A stretch of 64,000 nt of DNA from Jaltomata sinuosa (taxonomy: Eukaryota > Streptophyta > Magnoliopsida > Solanales > Solanaceae). This document shows positions 54,351-64,000 of the stretch, piece by piece. The stretch covers positions 62,001 through 126,000 of the forward strand of contig QJPP01001773.1 of the NCBI GenBank assembly GCA_003996215.1. Direction: 5' to 3'. A program made the translations under genes and the position numbers. Under the pieces are notes generated by a model. It was not told the DNA's origin and did no database searches. It was given only the letters and a program-made list of their open reading frames with translations. The first letter of the stretch is position 1. Every line of letters starts with the position of its first letter.

Positions 54351-55180
54351 TTTCATGACAGTCCTAAACTTTATTATATGCATAAAAATAATATAAGTTC
54401 TTAATAATATAATTGTCCAAGTTAACGAGCAGATTCTTTGATCATCCAAAAAAAAACAAGTTAAGCTTATTTTATAATTCATCCAAAAAAATCCAAGTTA
54501 AGCTTATTTTATGATTTCCCCTGCTCAAGTTTAGATTTTCTCAAAGATACAACAGATATAATGGTACTCGTTCATCACCAAATCATCTTGGTGATTTTTC
54601 ACAGTTTCTTCTATACATATAAAGATACAAAACGACAAGAGTATCTGAGCACAAATTCATACTTCTTCTTTTTTATTGTGAAACCTTTAACTAATTTAAT
54701 CTTAGAGAAGAGGAAGAACAAGAGTAGTAACTCAAATAAAACAAGAAATAAAGTAATTTAATACAACTTAGAGAAGAAAAAACAAGAAACCAGTTTGAAA
54801 TTTTCAGCAATAAGTCCTTTGCTCTTGCTCTACTTGGCCGAGGAAGTAGCAACCATGCCACACCAAAATAGTTGTCCTGAATTTTCTAGAATTTTAGCAG
54901 ACATACACTAAATACTAGGAAGCATAACATTGCATCACAGATCGAAAGAGGAGGCAAACCTGAAATTTGTGTTTGAGCTACGATGATAAAACAGAAATCC
55001 GTGTAGAGATAGACTACCAAAGGAAGAAGAAACCAGCGAACAAGGAAACCTCTGAGGAGTCTACTAGGGCATATTGTGACAAGGAGTCTTTTGAGAAACC
55101 AGAGGTCTTTTTAATTTTTTACTTCAGTATATTTGTTATGGCGCCTCTTCTTTTGGTAAAATTTTTTTAATTGTTTTTTA
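54351..55180 (-). other. Probable 5' leader region of the CACTA element
   Basis: No coding block on either strand that I recognise. A local duplication (aaaatccaagttaagcttattttat and a variant) lies at 54455-54515. The rest is AT-rich and may hold the promoter and untranslated first exon of the minus-strand genes. Confidence 0.4.
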
Positions 55181-55189
55181 AATATTTTT

Positions 55190-55393
55190 GGCAGTACTCT
55201 CTCCCGCTCAAGCCCCTAAAATATTATTTAGGACCAGTTACTAAGTTCTTTAGAAACCAGATTTAATATCTTCACAATAAAATACCATAATTAGGACGAG
55301 AATAAAATCCCTTTCTAATGCATATACTTTTAGAGACCGTATTATTAGCTCGTCCCTAAATACTGGTCTTAAATAAAGCTTTTTCTTATAGTG
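55190..55393 (-). repeat. Right subterminal region and terminal inverted repeat of the CACTA element
   Basis: Motifs ggaccagt, gaaaccag, gagaccgt and ctggtctt recur at short spacing, mirroring the left end. The terminus at 55380-55393 reads CACTATAAGAAAAA on the minus strand. Confidence 0.82.
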
Positions 55394-56734
55394 TCTGGTC
55401 CAGTAGAGCTTTCAGGATACATTGAGGTAGGTGATGGTTGTTGTTTTCCCATTTATGATATAGGTACATTGTAACTGTTGCTTAGTATTGTCTGCACATT
55501 ACATGGCTTAGGGAAATTAAATGATGAATGTTTATGATATCCGGTTATGAATCATGTGATATGAACTTGTATTTATTTCTTGTTGGTTTACAAGTATGAT
55601 TGTGTTTATTATTGTTGATTGTTGTGACTTTTGGTTGGCTCGGATGCCATGCCTGGTACAAATTCTTTATTGGTTAGCTCGGGTACCATGCCTGGTATGG
55701 GATACATATATCGGTTAGCTCAGGTACCACAAATGGTTCAATTTCTATAATGGTTAGCTTGGGTACCATGCTTGGTACTGGTTCTATAATGGTTGGATTG
55801 GGTACCATGACTAGTACGAGATTGATTATGCATGTTTAGATTGTTCTATTTGATGGTTCCATGAGTGGACCTAGTTTGTTTCTTCAAATGTGATAGTTCC
55901 ATAGTGGCTCATGAGTGGCTGGGTGGTTGTACTTATATGTGGGGTGGGTTCTTGTGTAGATCAGGATTATATGTGAGACAATGTAGAGGTTGTCCTAGAG
56001 CTCTTGGGGAAGATCAACCTGTTATCCATAGAGTAACTTTTATCAATTGAGAGATGACCCTTCCACTCAGCACCATCGGATCAGATCCTTGGGAGGTCCG
56101 AGTTACTCAAAAAGGGGTGGATTGAATGTTGTTGTTATTGTTGTGATGAATTATTCGATATGTTTCATGTAGCTGATAAGTCAGGTTGATGACCAAGAGT
56201 CTGGGTTATAATAGTTGACTTGTTGATACCTGTTTTTTCCTACTGTACTTAGCTTTAGTGTAATGTTCATATTTATTTATTGGAGCTTGTTGTTGATCCT
56301 ACCAGTACACTGTGATTTATGTACTGATACTGCACTAAGTTTCTTTTTGTGAGTACATGACATATTCCGATAACTGCTATGCGACCTCAATTGTAGTCCC
56401 GACGCTTCTAGAATCCAAGAGTGAGCTGCTTCTTTCGGGCTACCATGGTTTCATATAGTTTACTTCTAGTCCATTATTTCAAACTTTGATTTCTTTGTTT
56501 TTGGGGTTACATCCTCGCACTCTAGACATTAGTAGATGTTTTCGTACATAACTTCCAGATTCTAGGGGTGTTTTCCATATGATCTTTATTGGTAACTATT
56601 TTAGTTGTGAATTCTTGTTTTATTTAATGCAACTGATTTTGAGCAGCTAGTTTTGTTAAGTGTTGGTTGGTTTTTGGGTTTGCTCATCCAGGGGTTTTGG
56701 GTGGGTGCCACTCGCGATGGTTTAGGTTATGACA
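55394..56734 (+). repeat. Gypsy-type LTR, right part, split by the CACTA element
   Basis: The LTR continues from 48614 and ends ggtttaggttatgaca at 56734, close to the gtcgtgaca ends of the other LTRs here but in a different family. It contains a tandem block of five 39-41 bp units (55632-55828). Frames such as 55865-56050 lie within the LTR. Confidence 0.65.
55632..55828 (+). repeat. 39-41 bp tandem repeat with ggtaccatgcctggta
   Basis: Five units start at 55632, 55671, 55712, 55751 and 55790. Each begins tggttngctcgg and holds ggtaccatgcctggta, whose two ggta(c) parts are partly complementary. Confidence 0.87.
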
Positions 56735-57580
56735 AAACTAGGGCTTTCTACATCGTTTGAGAAAAGTATTCCATAAAACCTCTTCATATGTTGATCATTA
56801 TCTTAGTAAGACTTCTAGGTTGAGGATTAATGGTGGAATTCTTGAAATTGAGACCTAAATGTATGAACTGGGGGAAGAACCCTATGGATAGGTGCAATTT
56901 CACCTAGAATTGATCCTAAGTTGTATTTTTTTATGATTATTAACATGAATTTATTAGTTCTTAACTTTATTAAGGCTAGTGGGGAACCTTGGTTCCATAA
57001 AGGTAAAACCTTTAGGCATAATAATGGCCAAAAAGGATGAACATGATTAGAAACCCTTTGAATATTGATTTTATAAATTCTAGAAGACTAGTTATTGATT
57101 AACTAACCCTTGGGAAATGCTAGAAATCTCATTTAATGGTAGAAATGATGGCTTAAATTCCCAAGTCATGAAATAGATAGTAAATGTTTAATTTCTCTTG
57201 TATAATTGTTATTTATAGACCTTGAGCAATTCGAAGAGTTAAGGAGGGGCAAGGCAACTGCGTAGTAACTTGTAGGTGGTAATTCTTTAATCAAGGTAGG
57301 CTATGGTTTTAAATGGAGTTGAGACTCATTTTATTACATGATATGTTGTTGAATTATGTAACTTCTGAGTAGTATTTGAACATGTTTGAATTGCATATGT
57401 TTTCCTGTTATGCTTGAATAAATAAGCTAGATGTTCAGAAAGTGATGAGTGAGTTGAGATGAATAAGTGTAAGTATATTTTGAGATACTTTGTATACCAT
57501 GAGGGATAGGTCTGAGAACCTAGTTGCATTGATACGGATAGTGGTCTTATTACTGTGGAGCAGATACCACGCTGGTATGG
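56735..57580. other. LTR-like debris between two LTRs
   Basis: No gene. The sequence is AT-rich with scattered LTR-like phrases (tgaactgggggaagaaccct, gtggagcagataccacgctggtatgg). It is probably the interior of another gypsy LTR but has no second copy in the window to confirm it. Confidence 0.4.
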
Positions 57581-59881
57581 TGTCACAACCCGATTTCTTA
57601 GGTCATGATGGTACCTGTAACCCCCCAGTAGGCAAACCAATTCCCGTAGCCTGGAATGGTTAGTGATGGGCTACTACCTAATCAATCTGCACAATAAGAA
57701 GAAATAAGTGGAAGCAAAATAAGATAGATACAAACGGAAGCAATAACCCGAATATATATACATACAAGAGAACTACACCAACTCCAAGACTTGGTATCGA
57801 TAGTATAGAAGCTTCTACTAGAATACAAGTGCTAGAAGTAACAAAATAAGATATACAACTATCTCCGAAAGTACAAAGAGTAATAGTGCCTAAAGATGAA
57901 ATGTGGTCAAGCCCCAGTCGTCAGACGCTCACTTCTAGTCTCAAATATCACAAGCTGCATGAGTTTCCATGCAATCAACGGTGAAAACTCACACTAATAT
58001 CTGCACCAAAATGATGCAGAAGTATATATGAGCACCAATTGCTAAGCAACGGGTACAAAGTATGCATCATCGGCCAATTGAGCGCATATAATATATAAAA
58101 ACAGTAAGTAGCAGATAACAAGAAAGTAGTCACCAAAGAAAATATGGAAAGCACATGGAAACTAGCGAGAGGAATAATCAACCAAGAGTTATATGCATAA
58201 ATGCTAGCATAGAATACATACATAACACAGAAACACAGGTGAAAGAAAGAAGAACGCACCTGGGGTCCTTGCAACAACAATATATAAAAAGAGAGGGAGT
58301 TTTAGAAACATGGCGGTATACCGGTAACCTCAAGAAAAAAAGGAAGAGAGGAAAGTAAGCCAATATAATCAACTAGAAGCAATACACTAACAGAATCATG
58401 CATAAAACGTCAATTTCAAGATAAGAATAGACGTAAAACGATCTCTCAAGTATAACCCTAGGATGTAAATAACTAAGCCATAAAGTGCCAAGATCCACAA
58501 TCAATAACAATGATAAGGAGTAGAATCCAATAATCCACGACCACTCAGAAGGCCACATAAATAGTTCCTCAATAATATAGGACCTACTAGCCCCTGAATA
58601 ATTAAGAAATCCAACAAAGGGAGGCTCAACAGGTTAAAAACCACTAATCCAACTGGAACTGAAGGTCATAACAAGCTCTATAAGGCGAAGGGAGTAATAT
58701 AATATACCTACAGTCCCAATGGCCACCCTTACAACCGAGGAACACAATCAAGTGAAAACAAACCCTCTGACCGCCTAAACTAGAGCGTACACTGAGCACA
58801 TAGCAAACAAGGGTGAAATCAGAATACAATATGCATGATGATAATATGATGAATCTTGTATGATAATAGTGTCGTATGTTAACCCCTCTGGTACCTATAA
58901 GGACTAATAGAGGCAGGACACATGGAAGGCTCACCCATATACCTCAACTCCACCTTATACTCCTCCTCTAGGCGCACTGCATTGGCCCGTAGCCATTAGC
59001 CCAAGAATGGCAGGTCCATGGGGGTCTACTCATAGACCACATACTAAAAAATATAAATCTCAATATATAGCTCAATAATTGAACCTCGTAGCACGTGCCC
59101 AAAATCAAACCGGGTATGAAATAGTTGTCAACTCTCAATAACCCTTATAAAGGGTGCTCGGAGTGTATCCCAGACTAAAACAGTAATAAAGTCTCAAAAT
59201 CCCTACATAGGATGCTTGATATGTATCTGAGTCTAAATGCATAAAAAACCTTATCTAGCACTACGATATAGCCGAGACCAACATCAGTATGAAAACCAGT
59301 GATAAAGAACATCGTAATATCCTATCTACTCCAAGAGATTTGATAAAAGTCAGTACCAAAACCCCTTCATAATCATTTTACCAAAAATGGGCCCCCGGGT
59401 CCTGCAAAGTTTAGAAAATCATTTATAGTAGGCCCGAAGCCAAATTAGTAGTAAACCATGCAGAAAACCTTTGCATGAATGATATGCTCGCAAACAAGAT
59501 AAATTAGCCCCAAATGGCTTATGAACATTCCTATCGGTCCTGCAAAGGCACAATCAGTTCTACAACATAGATAGCCAACCTAAAGCAATGTCTAGATGTA
59601 TGAGACTCATGGACATTCCCAACTATCCCACCATCAATGATACAGAGGCATATACAAAGGCCACATGGGACCACAAGGGTAATATAACAATACTACATGA
59701 ATACTACAATCAATTTATGATATAAATGGATGAAAAAAGTGGACAAGGTCTGAGCGTACCAACCTAGAAAACCCACCCAAAGAATCTAATTAATATAATC
59801 ATAGCTTATATACCCAGAGTCTAGGTAGGGAAATCCATAACCTACTTGTCATCCGATGATGAGCTGTAGGGATGACATCAT
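57581..59881 (-). repeat. Tekay-type LTR, minus strand, cut by the Athila-like insertion
   Basis: Homologous to the element 1 5' LTR from its inner end (tgtcacaacccgatttcttaggtc at 57581 against 8648) up to the cctacttgtcatccgatgatgagct region at 59840-59868 (against 10810). There is no primer site on the left, so this end is an outer LTR end: either a solo LTR or a 3' LTR. The TATA and start are missing because element 6 inserted at 59882. Confidence 0.82.
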
Positions 59882-61372
59882 TGATAAGTTGGTAATCTAC
59901 CAACTTATTGAGCCTTTATTCATAAATTATTGCTATGTTTTGATAAGATGTAGAGGTTCTTATGGCCTTTATTGATGTCTATGCAGGTACTTGTGATCAA
60001 TGAAGGAAAATAAGGAAATAGACCCAAGAAGAGCCAAAAAGGAGCGAAGTGTGAAGTGAGAAAACAAGAAAAAGATCCTGTTATGAGATGCAGTCCTTGT
60101 GCGACACGCACTTGTCTTGGTACGGATCGCACCTCCCACCGCATGAAGACTAGAAATTGCTGAAGGATCTATTAAAGGATGCAGTCGCTATGCGACGCGC
60201 ACAAAGTCTTATGAGAATCGTACCCCTTTCGTATGGAGCTGCCCAAATGTGCTGAAGTCACTGGATTGCTAAAGCATGGTATGCGATGTGCACATTACAA
60301 CGTGCGAACCGCATGTCCCGCCGCACATCGCCCGAAGGGCATTTTTGTCCAATATTTTTGTGACGTCTTGGGAATTTTTATATACCCAATTTAGGCACAA
60401 TTGTATAGAGTTCAGCTAGCACTGTGTTTTGAAAATATTCTTAGCTTTGTGAACAAGTTCTCCCTTCTAAGAACAAGAAGAGGGTTTCTAACAATTCCTT
60501 CTTCCTACTTCTTAGAACCACCATTTGTGTACAAATTGAGCTTGGATATTGAGAAATTTAGCTTGAATGGAAGGGAAATTGCATTACCCATTTGGTATCT
60601 CTTTTACCTTAAGCATGAGTAGCTAAACCTCTTATCTAGGGATGTGTTTATGATTGATACTTGATAAATGGGTGTGGGTGTAGCTGATTCTTGTTTATAA
60701 ATGCTTTATTGACATGGGTCTAGTTATTTCACCATATTTTAACTCTAAAATTAGTGGTTGCAAACATTGATTTTCTACTTGGTTGTGTTTTTGCTTGAAA
60801 GAGAAGATCATAGCTTCGGATGTGAAATCACCAGTAGGAACTTGGGCTTTCATTTAGATTGAGGCTAGAAATAGGTCAAATCGATGGAATCACCAACTTA
60901 AGGGTCTAAAGCTAGAAATAGTATGACCTCCCTAAGAAAATACTTGGTTGTTTATTGATTAATCAATAGTTCTTGTCTAAAGGCTATTGAATATATGGTT
61001 GTTGATCAAAAGATAAATAACTATACTTAAAACCAAGGTTACCTATGTCACTTAGCATGAATTTGCATGAATAAGCACTCACCCTATCCCATGTTTGAGT
61101 CCCATTTGACGCACATCCCTATTCGTCCTCTTTATTGTCTACACCCCATTTTACTTTACTATTTTGTTTGTGAATTGCAAAATTATGACAAATTCCCAAT
61201 CCATCCTTTTTTTATATTACTCACTCTCATTGTGAACTCTATTTTATAATTACCTAGGTAAACTCTAAATTCTCTGTGCGTTCAACCCAGACATCCGTTG
61301 GGAACTATAAATATGTTTTACTCTGACATTCATCGATACCTCCTGATAGGAGAGTACATTTGAGCGTTACCA
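59882..61372 (+). repeat. 5' LTR of Athila-like element 6
   Basis: About 1.49 kb, TGATAAGTTGGTA to gcgttacca. The opening recurs at 37341 (plus) and 13266 (minus). It holds a TATA box (60377-60386) and a GC-rich leader with gcgacgcgcac, gcacctcccaccgc and cgcacatcgcccg motifs between about 60090 and 60345, upstream of the TATA box. Frames at 60401 and 61067 are within the LTR. Confidence 0.88.
60361..60386 (+). promoter_or_regulatory. Promoter core in the element 6 LTR
   Basis: TGACGTC (60361-60367), a bZIP/TGA-factor type site, stands about ten bases upstream of ttttatatacc (60376-60386), a TATA box. The pairing is suggestive of an inducible LTR promoter, but only by motif. Confidence 0.5.
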
Positions 61373-61376
61373 AAAA

Positions 61377-61394
61377 TGGCGCCATTGCCGGGGA
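61377..61394 (+). other. Primer-binding site of element 6 (tRNA-Asp type)
   Basis: tggcgccattgccgggga matches the complement of the plant tRNA-Asp 3' end at 17 of 18 bases. It lies four bases after the LTR end. This primer type is usual for the Athila/Tat side of plant Ty3/gypsy and separates elements 5a and 6 from the Met-primed chromoviruses. Confidence 0.88.
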
Positions 61395-61489
61395 ATTAAG
61401 TTGTTTAGCCATTTTGATTGTAGATTTCAAATCACCTTAAGTGTGTTTGTTTCTTTTTTATTTGGTTTGTTGTTTGTGATTGGTTGCAG

Positions 61490-62575
61490 GCACACATCTG
61501 TCAAGCATCAAGTTCAGTACTTCTCACATAACCCATATGCACTTGAGATTATGATCTTTTTAGACTGTATGTTGGATAGTGGGGAGCCGAGGGAGCAATG
61601 GGTGTGACCTCCGCTAAATAGATTGAGGATTAGGTAAAGAATGGTGCACGAAGGGATAGAGAACTATCAGTCACATCCACGTTTCTTGAATTTATGGTAA
61701 AAAGTGCAGAAGTTGAGACTGTCAATACCATTGGTGTTGTTGGGGCCGTGAGGCTAGTGGAAAATGTAGAGAATTTGAATGACGATAGTGAAGAGGTAGA
61801 CGTGGTTGACCATGAGGTGGGTTCCCATGGAAGTCTCCAAGGTTTGGACAAATATGGTCATGGGAATCAAGTTTAGAATGGATGAAATGATGACTCTAGA
61901 ACTCAAAGTATGCTTGTGAGAGTGTTGGAGAAAGTGGGATCCACCTACGGAGCCATCGAAGAGTTGAGACATGATCTTGGATGTCTTGCCCAAACCGTGC
62001 AATCACACTCCATTACTATCGCACTACTTGAAGAAAGGATGATTTGGCTCACCTCTCAATTTGAGTCAAGGCAAGTCAAGAATGAAGAAAGGAGTAATGA
62101 CATGAAGGACTCAATCAACCTCGCTGAAACTACAATGCAAACTATGAGAAAGCATAGAAACAAAAGGGCTTGGGGAAGTGGTTTGTCCGAATCTATCCAT
62201 CGTGAGGTAAAGGTACCTAAAGTTTTCAAACCTTTTTCTATATGTCTACCTACTTTATCTCAATATCTACTGCAAGAAAAGTGGAGGAACTTCCGAGAGA
62301 TTTTGAATCCATGTTGAAGAGAATCAACATCAACATTCCTACAAGTAATGCTTTTAATAAGATGCCTGAATATGCCAAGTTTTTGAAAGATCTGTGCACC
62401 ACATGCAACCCAGATAACTTTGGGGTTGTTCAACTGTCCCCTTTTAGTAGTGTAATTTTATCGGTAGATTTCACCAATAATGCAGTGATGCCGGGTGTAC
62501 ACACTATTTGTGATTCTAATGGGGTTCACAAGTCTACAAGGTTGGTATGTGATGAAAACGCAAGTGTCTAATTGA
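61490..62575 (+). pseudogene. Gag of Athila-like element 6 (broken)
   Basis: Pieces are spread over frames. A coiled-coil-like region at 61910-62220 (VRVLEKVGSTYGAIEELRHD, then LAQTVQSHSITIALLEERMI) is followed in another frame (62242-62571) by VEELPRDFESMLKRININIP and NAFNKMPEYAKFLKDLCTTC, the conserved block that precedes the protease in this lineage. The capsid core seen in 5a is absent or unrecognisable between 61510 and 61900, so part of gag seems deleted. Confidence 0.75.
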
Positions 62576-63010
62576 TGTCTTTAGCCACCTTTAGACAACT
62601 GAAGTTGGGGCAGCCTAATATCACAAACATGAAGTTCCTTATGACAAATTGGTTAGTGAAGCACCCCATAGGGGTTGGATGCAAAATTTTGGTTAAGGTG
62701 GGATAGCTTGTGTACCCTGTGGATTTCGTTGTGTTTGATTGTAAAGGAAGTTTTGAGATACCCATTATCTTGGGGCAACCTAGTCTAAAATCAGGGCGTA
62801 CCTTGAGAAAAATTGACTCGGGAGAGTTAAAATTTTCCATGAATGACGAGGAAGCCACTTTTTAATTGGATAGGTCTATCAAAAAATTGAATGAGCTTCA
62901 AATGGCCTTTTCAATTGGAAAGATTGAGGAAAGCGTTGATTTGCATGCGAAAGAAGGGTTTGTGGATGAAGTGTTAGAAGCGGTGTTGCTAAATTTTGAT
63001 GGTGAGGGGA
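62576..63010 (+). pseudogene. Protease of Athila-like element 6
   Basis: In the plus frame after a stop at 62569: LATFRQLKLGQPNITNMKFL, then DFVVFDCKGSFEIPIILGQP and SGELKFSMNDEEATF. The blocks align with the 5a protease (34900-35600). The N-terminal active-site segment is not visible just upstream, where the frame breaks. Confidence 0.75.
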
Positions 63011-64000
63011 TATAAGAATAAGACGAGATTTTTTGTGCATTAGTGGGACTGGGGTTCTATACCTATCCCCCAAAGAAGCTCGATCTCGACCTAAAGAATA
63101 TTCAAACCCCACCTTCAAGACCCTTGATTATTGAAACACCCACCTTGGAGCTAAAGCCATTACCATCCCACATAAAGTATGCTTACTTAGGTTCTAACGA
63201 GACCTTTCCAGTCATCATTTCTAACAAATTGAGCGATTAACAAGTGGAAGTGCTAATTAGGGTGTTGAAGAAGCATATCCGTGCTCTAGGGTGGACTATT
63301 GTTGATATCATAGGTATACCCCCGGGGATATGCACACACAAAATAAACCTTCAAGAGGACTGCACCCCCTCCATTGAACATCAAAGAAAGTAAAACCCAC
63401 TGATGCAAGAGGTGGTAAAAAAGAAGATTATTACATAGTTAGATGTGGGGGTGGTCTTCCCCATGTCTGATAGCACTTGGGTCAGCCCAGTATAATGTGT
63501 GCCTAAAAAGGGCAAAATCACCGTTTGTGCCAAATGAGAAAGATGAGATGATCGCTCTTAGACCCGTGACCGGTTGGAGAGTGTGCATGGATTATCGGAA
63601 ATTGAACTCATGGACAAAAAATGAACACTTTCCTCTCCCATTTATGGATCAAATGCTAGACCGGTCTGCGGGCCATGGTTTTTATTGCTTTCTAGATGGT
63701 TATTCTGATTACAACCAAATCTCAATAGCCCCGTAAGATCAAGAGAAGACTACCTTTACATGCCCCTATGGGAAGTTTGCCTTCAAGAGGATGCCCTTTG
63801 GATTGTCCAATGCCCCAGCTACCTTCCAATGGTGTATGATGTCTATATTCTCGGATTTGGTTGAAGACACCATGTAAATCATCATGGATGATTTCTCAGT
63901 AGTTGGGGATGAATTCAGTGATTGCTTAGAGCATTTAGAGGAATTTCTTAAAAGATGTGAGGAGATAAATTTTGTGATTAATTGGGAAAAATGTCATTTC
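63011..64000 (+). pseudogene. Reverse transcriptase start of Athila-like element 6 (runs off the window)
   Basis: Linker then RT. 63043-63240 reads PSRPLIIETPTLELKPLPSH and YLGSNETFPVIISNKLSD; next come LGWTIVDIIGIPPGICTHKI and, at 63530-63736, LRPVTGWRVCMDYRKLNSWT and GFYCFLDGYSDYNQISIAP with the first catalytic Asp. The catalytic pair is intact in IIMDDFSVVGDE near 63880-63915. Stops at 63239, 63391, 63436, 63735 and 63876 inactivate it. Translation continues as far as NWEKCHF at the window edge. Confidence 0.9.

Larger units (their letters stand above)
48615..55393 (-). mobile_element. CACTA (En/Spm-type) DNA transposon
   Basis: The right end read inward is CACTATAAGAAAAAGCT and the left end is aACTACAAGAAAAAC (first base mutated from C), the hallmark CACTA terminal inverted repeat. 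Flanking trinucleotides are tcc and tct, an imperfect 3-bp target duplication. Both ends carry many subterminal motifs of the form ttagagacnag and ggtcctaa. Inside, on the minus strand, are a TNP2-type C-terminal remnant and a spliced TNPA-like gene. At 6.8 kb, with most of TNP2 missing, it is a non-autonomous deletion derivative. It splits a gypsy LTR. Confidence 0.9.
59882..64000 (+). mobile_element. Athila-like gypsy retrotransposon, element 6 (continues beyond the window)
   Basis: Plus strand: 5' LTR (59882-61372), tRNA-Asp-type primer site, gag, protease, linker and the start of RT, ending at the window edge. Gag-pol has many stops. It is inserted into a minus-strand Tekay LTR; the five bases before it are atcat. 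The rest of pol and the 3' LTR should lie to the right. Confidence 0.9.

Noticed and set aside
1..64000. rRNA, intact tRNA genes or organelle insertions
   Set aside because: I saw no cloverleaf-length tRNA match and no rRNA-like or plastid-like blocks. Only short tRNA-complementary primer sites and one B-box-like stretch were found.

Overview
This window is plant nuclear DNA from what looks like repeat-rich heterochromatin. It is a stack of decayed, nested transposable elements, and I see no intact host gene, rRNA or clear tRNA. The evidence is the size and type of the elements: chromodomain Ty3/gypsy elements with 3-3.7 kb LTRs, Athila-like gypsy elements primed by tRNA-Asp, a plant L1-type LINE and a CACTA DNA transposon. 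The family mix would fit a solanaceous plant, but that is inference. Every coding region carries stops or frameshifts, so all are annotated as pseudogenes.

Layout, left to right. (1) 1-12306: a minus-strand Tekay/Del-type gypsy element with an LTR at each side, the left one cut by the window. Its protease-RT segment is present three times in tandem (about 687 bp per unit). (2) 12307-13266: a minus-strand fragment of an Athila-like LTR with perfect GGCACCTG-type hairpins. (3) 13267-21479: a plus-strand chromodomain gypsy element of a second family, with a 161-bp stub of its 5' LTR and a full 2.9 kb 3' LTR. (4) 21480-23058: LTR debris with 28-bp and 16-bp minisatellites. (5) About 23080-27483: an L1-type LINE whose ORF1 stop overlaps the ORF2 start (TAATG), cut in its RT domain. 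(6) 27484-33137: the 3' half of a Tekay-type element (RT end to chromodomain) with one LTR. (7) 33138-39500: two back-to-back truncated Athila-like derivatives. (8) About 39500-47971: a plus-strand Tekay-type gag-RNase H fragment joined head-on to a minus-strand gag/5' LTR of a related element, followed by another LTR fragment. (9) 47972-56734: an LTR of another gypsy family split by a 6.8 kb CACTA transposon (48615-55393). (10) 56735-59881: more LTR debris and a minus-strand Tekay LTR cut by the next insertion. (11) 59882-64000: an Athila-like element with a near-complete 5' LTR, PBS, gag, protease and RT, running off the window.

The most interesting locus is the CACTA element. It has a TNP2-type C-terminal remnant and a second, spliced TNPA-like gene with three repeated exon modules. 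On the opposite strand it carries a 76-bp exon-like segment with splice signals on both sides that encodes the N-terminal half of a heavy-metal-associated (HMA) domain with its CxxC motif, most likely captured from a host metallochaperone-type (HIPP) gene. A possible tRNA-derived SINE interrupts the TNP2 remnant.

All coordinates at fragment edges were set by eye by comparing copies within the window. Where I give numbers of differences they are hand counts over short stretches.
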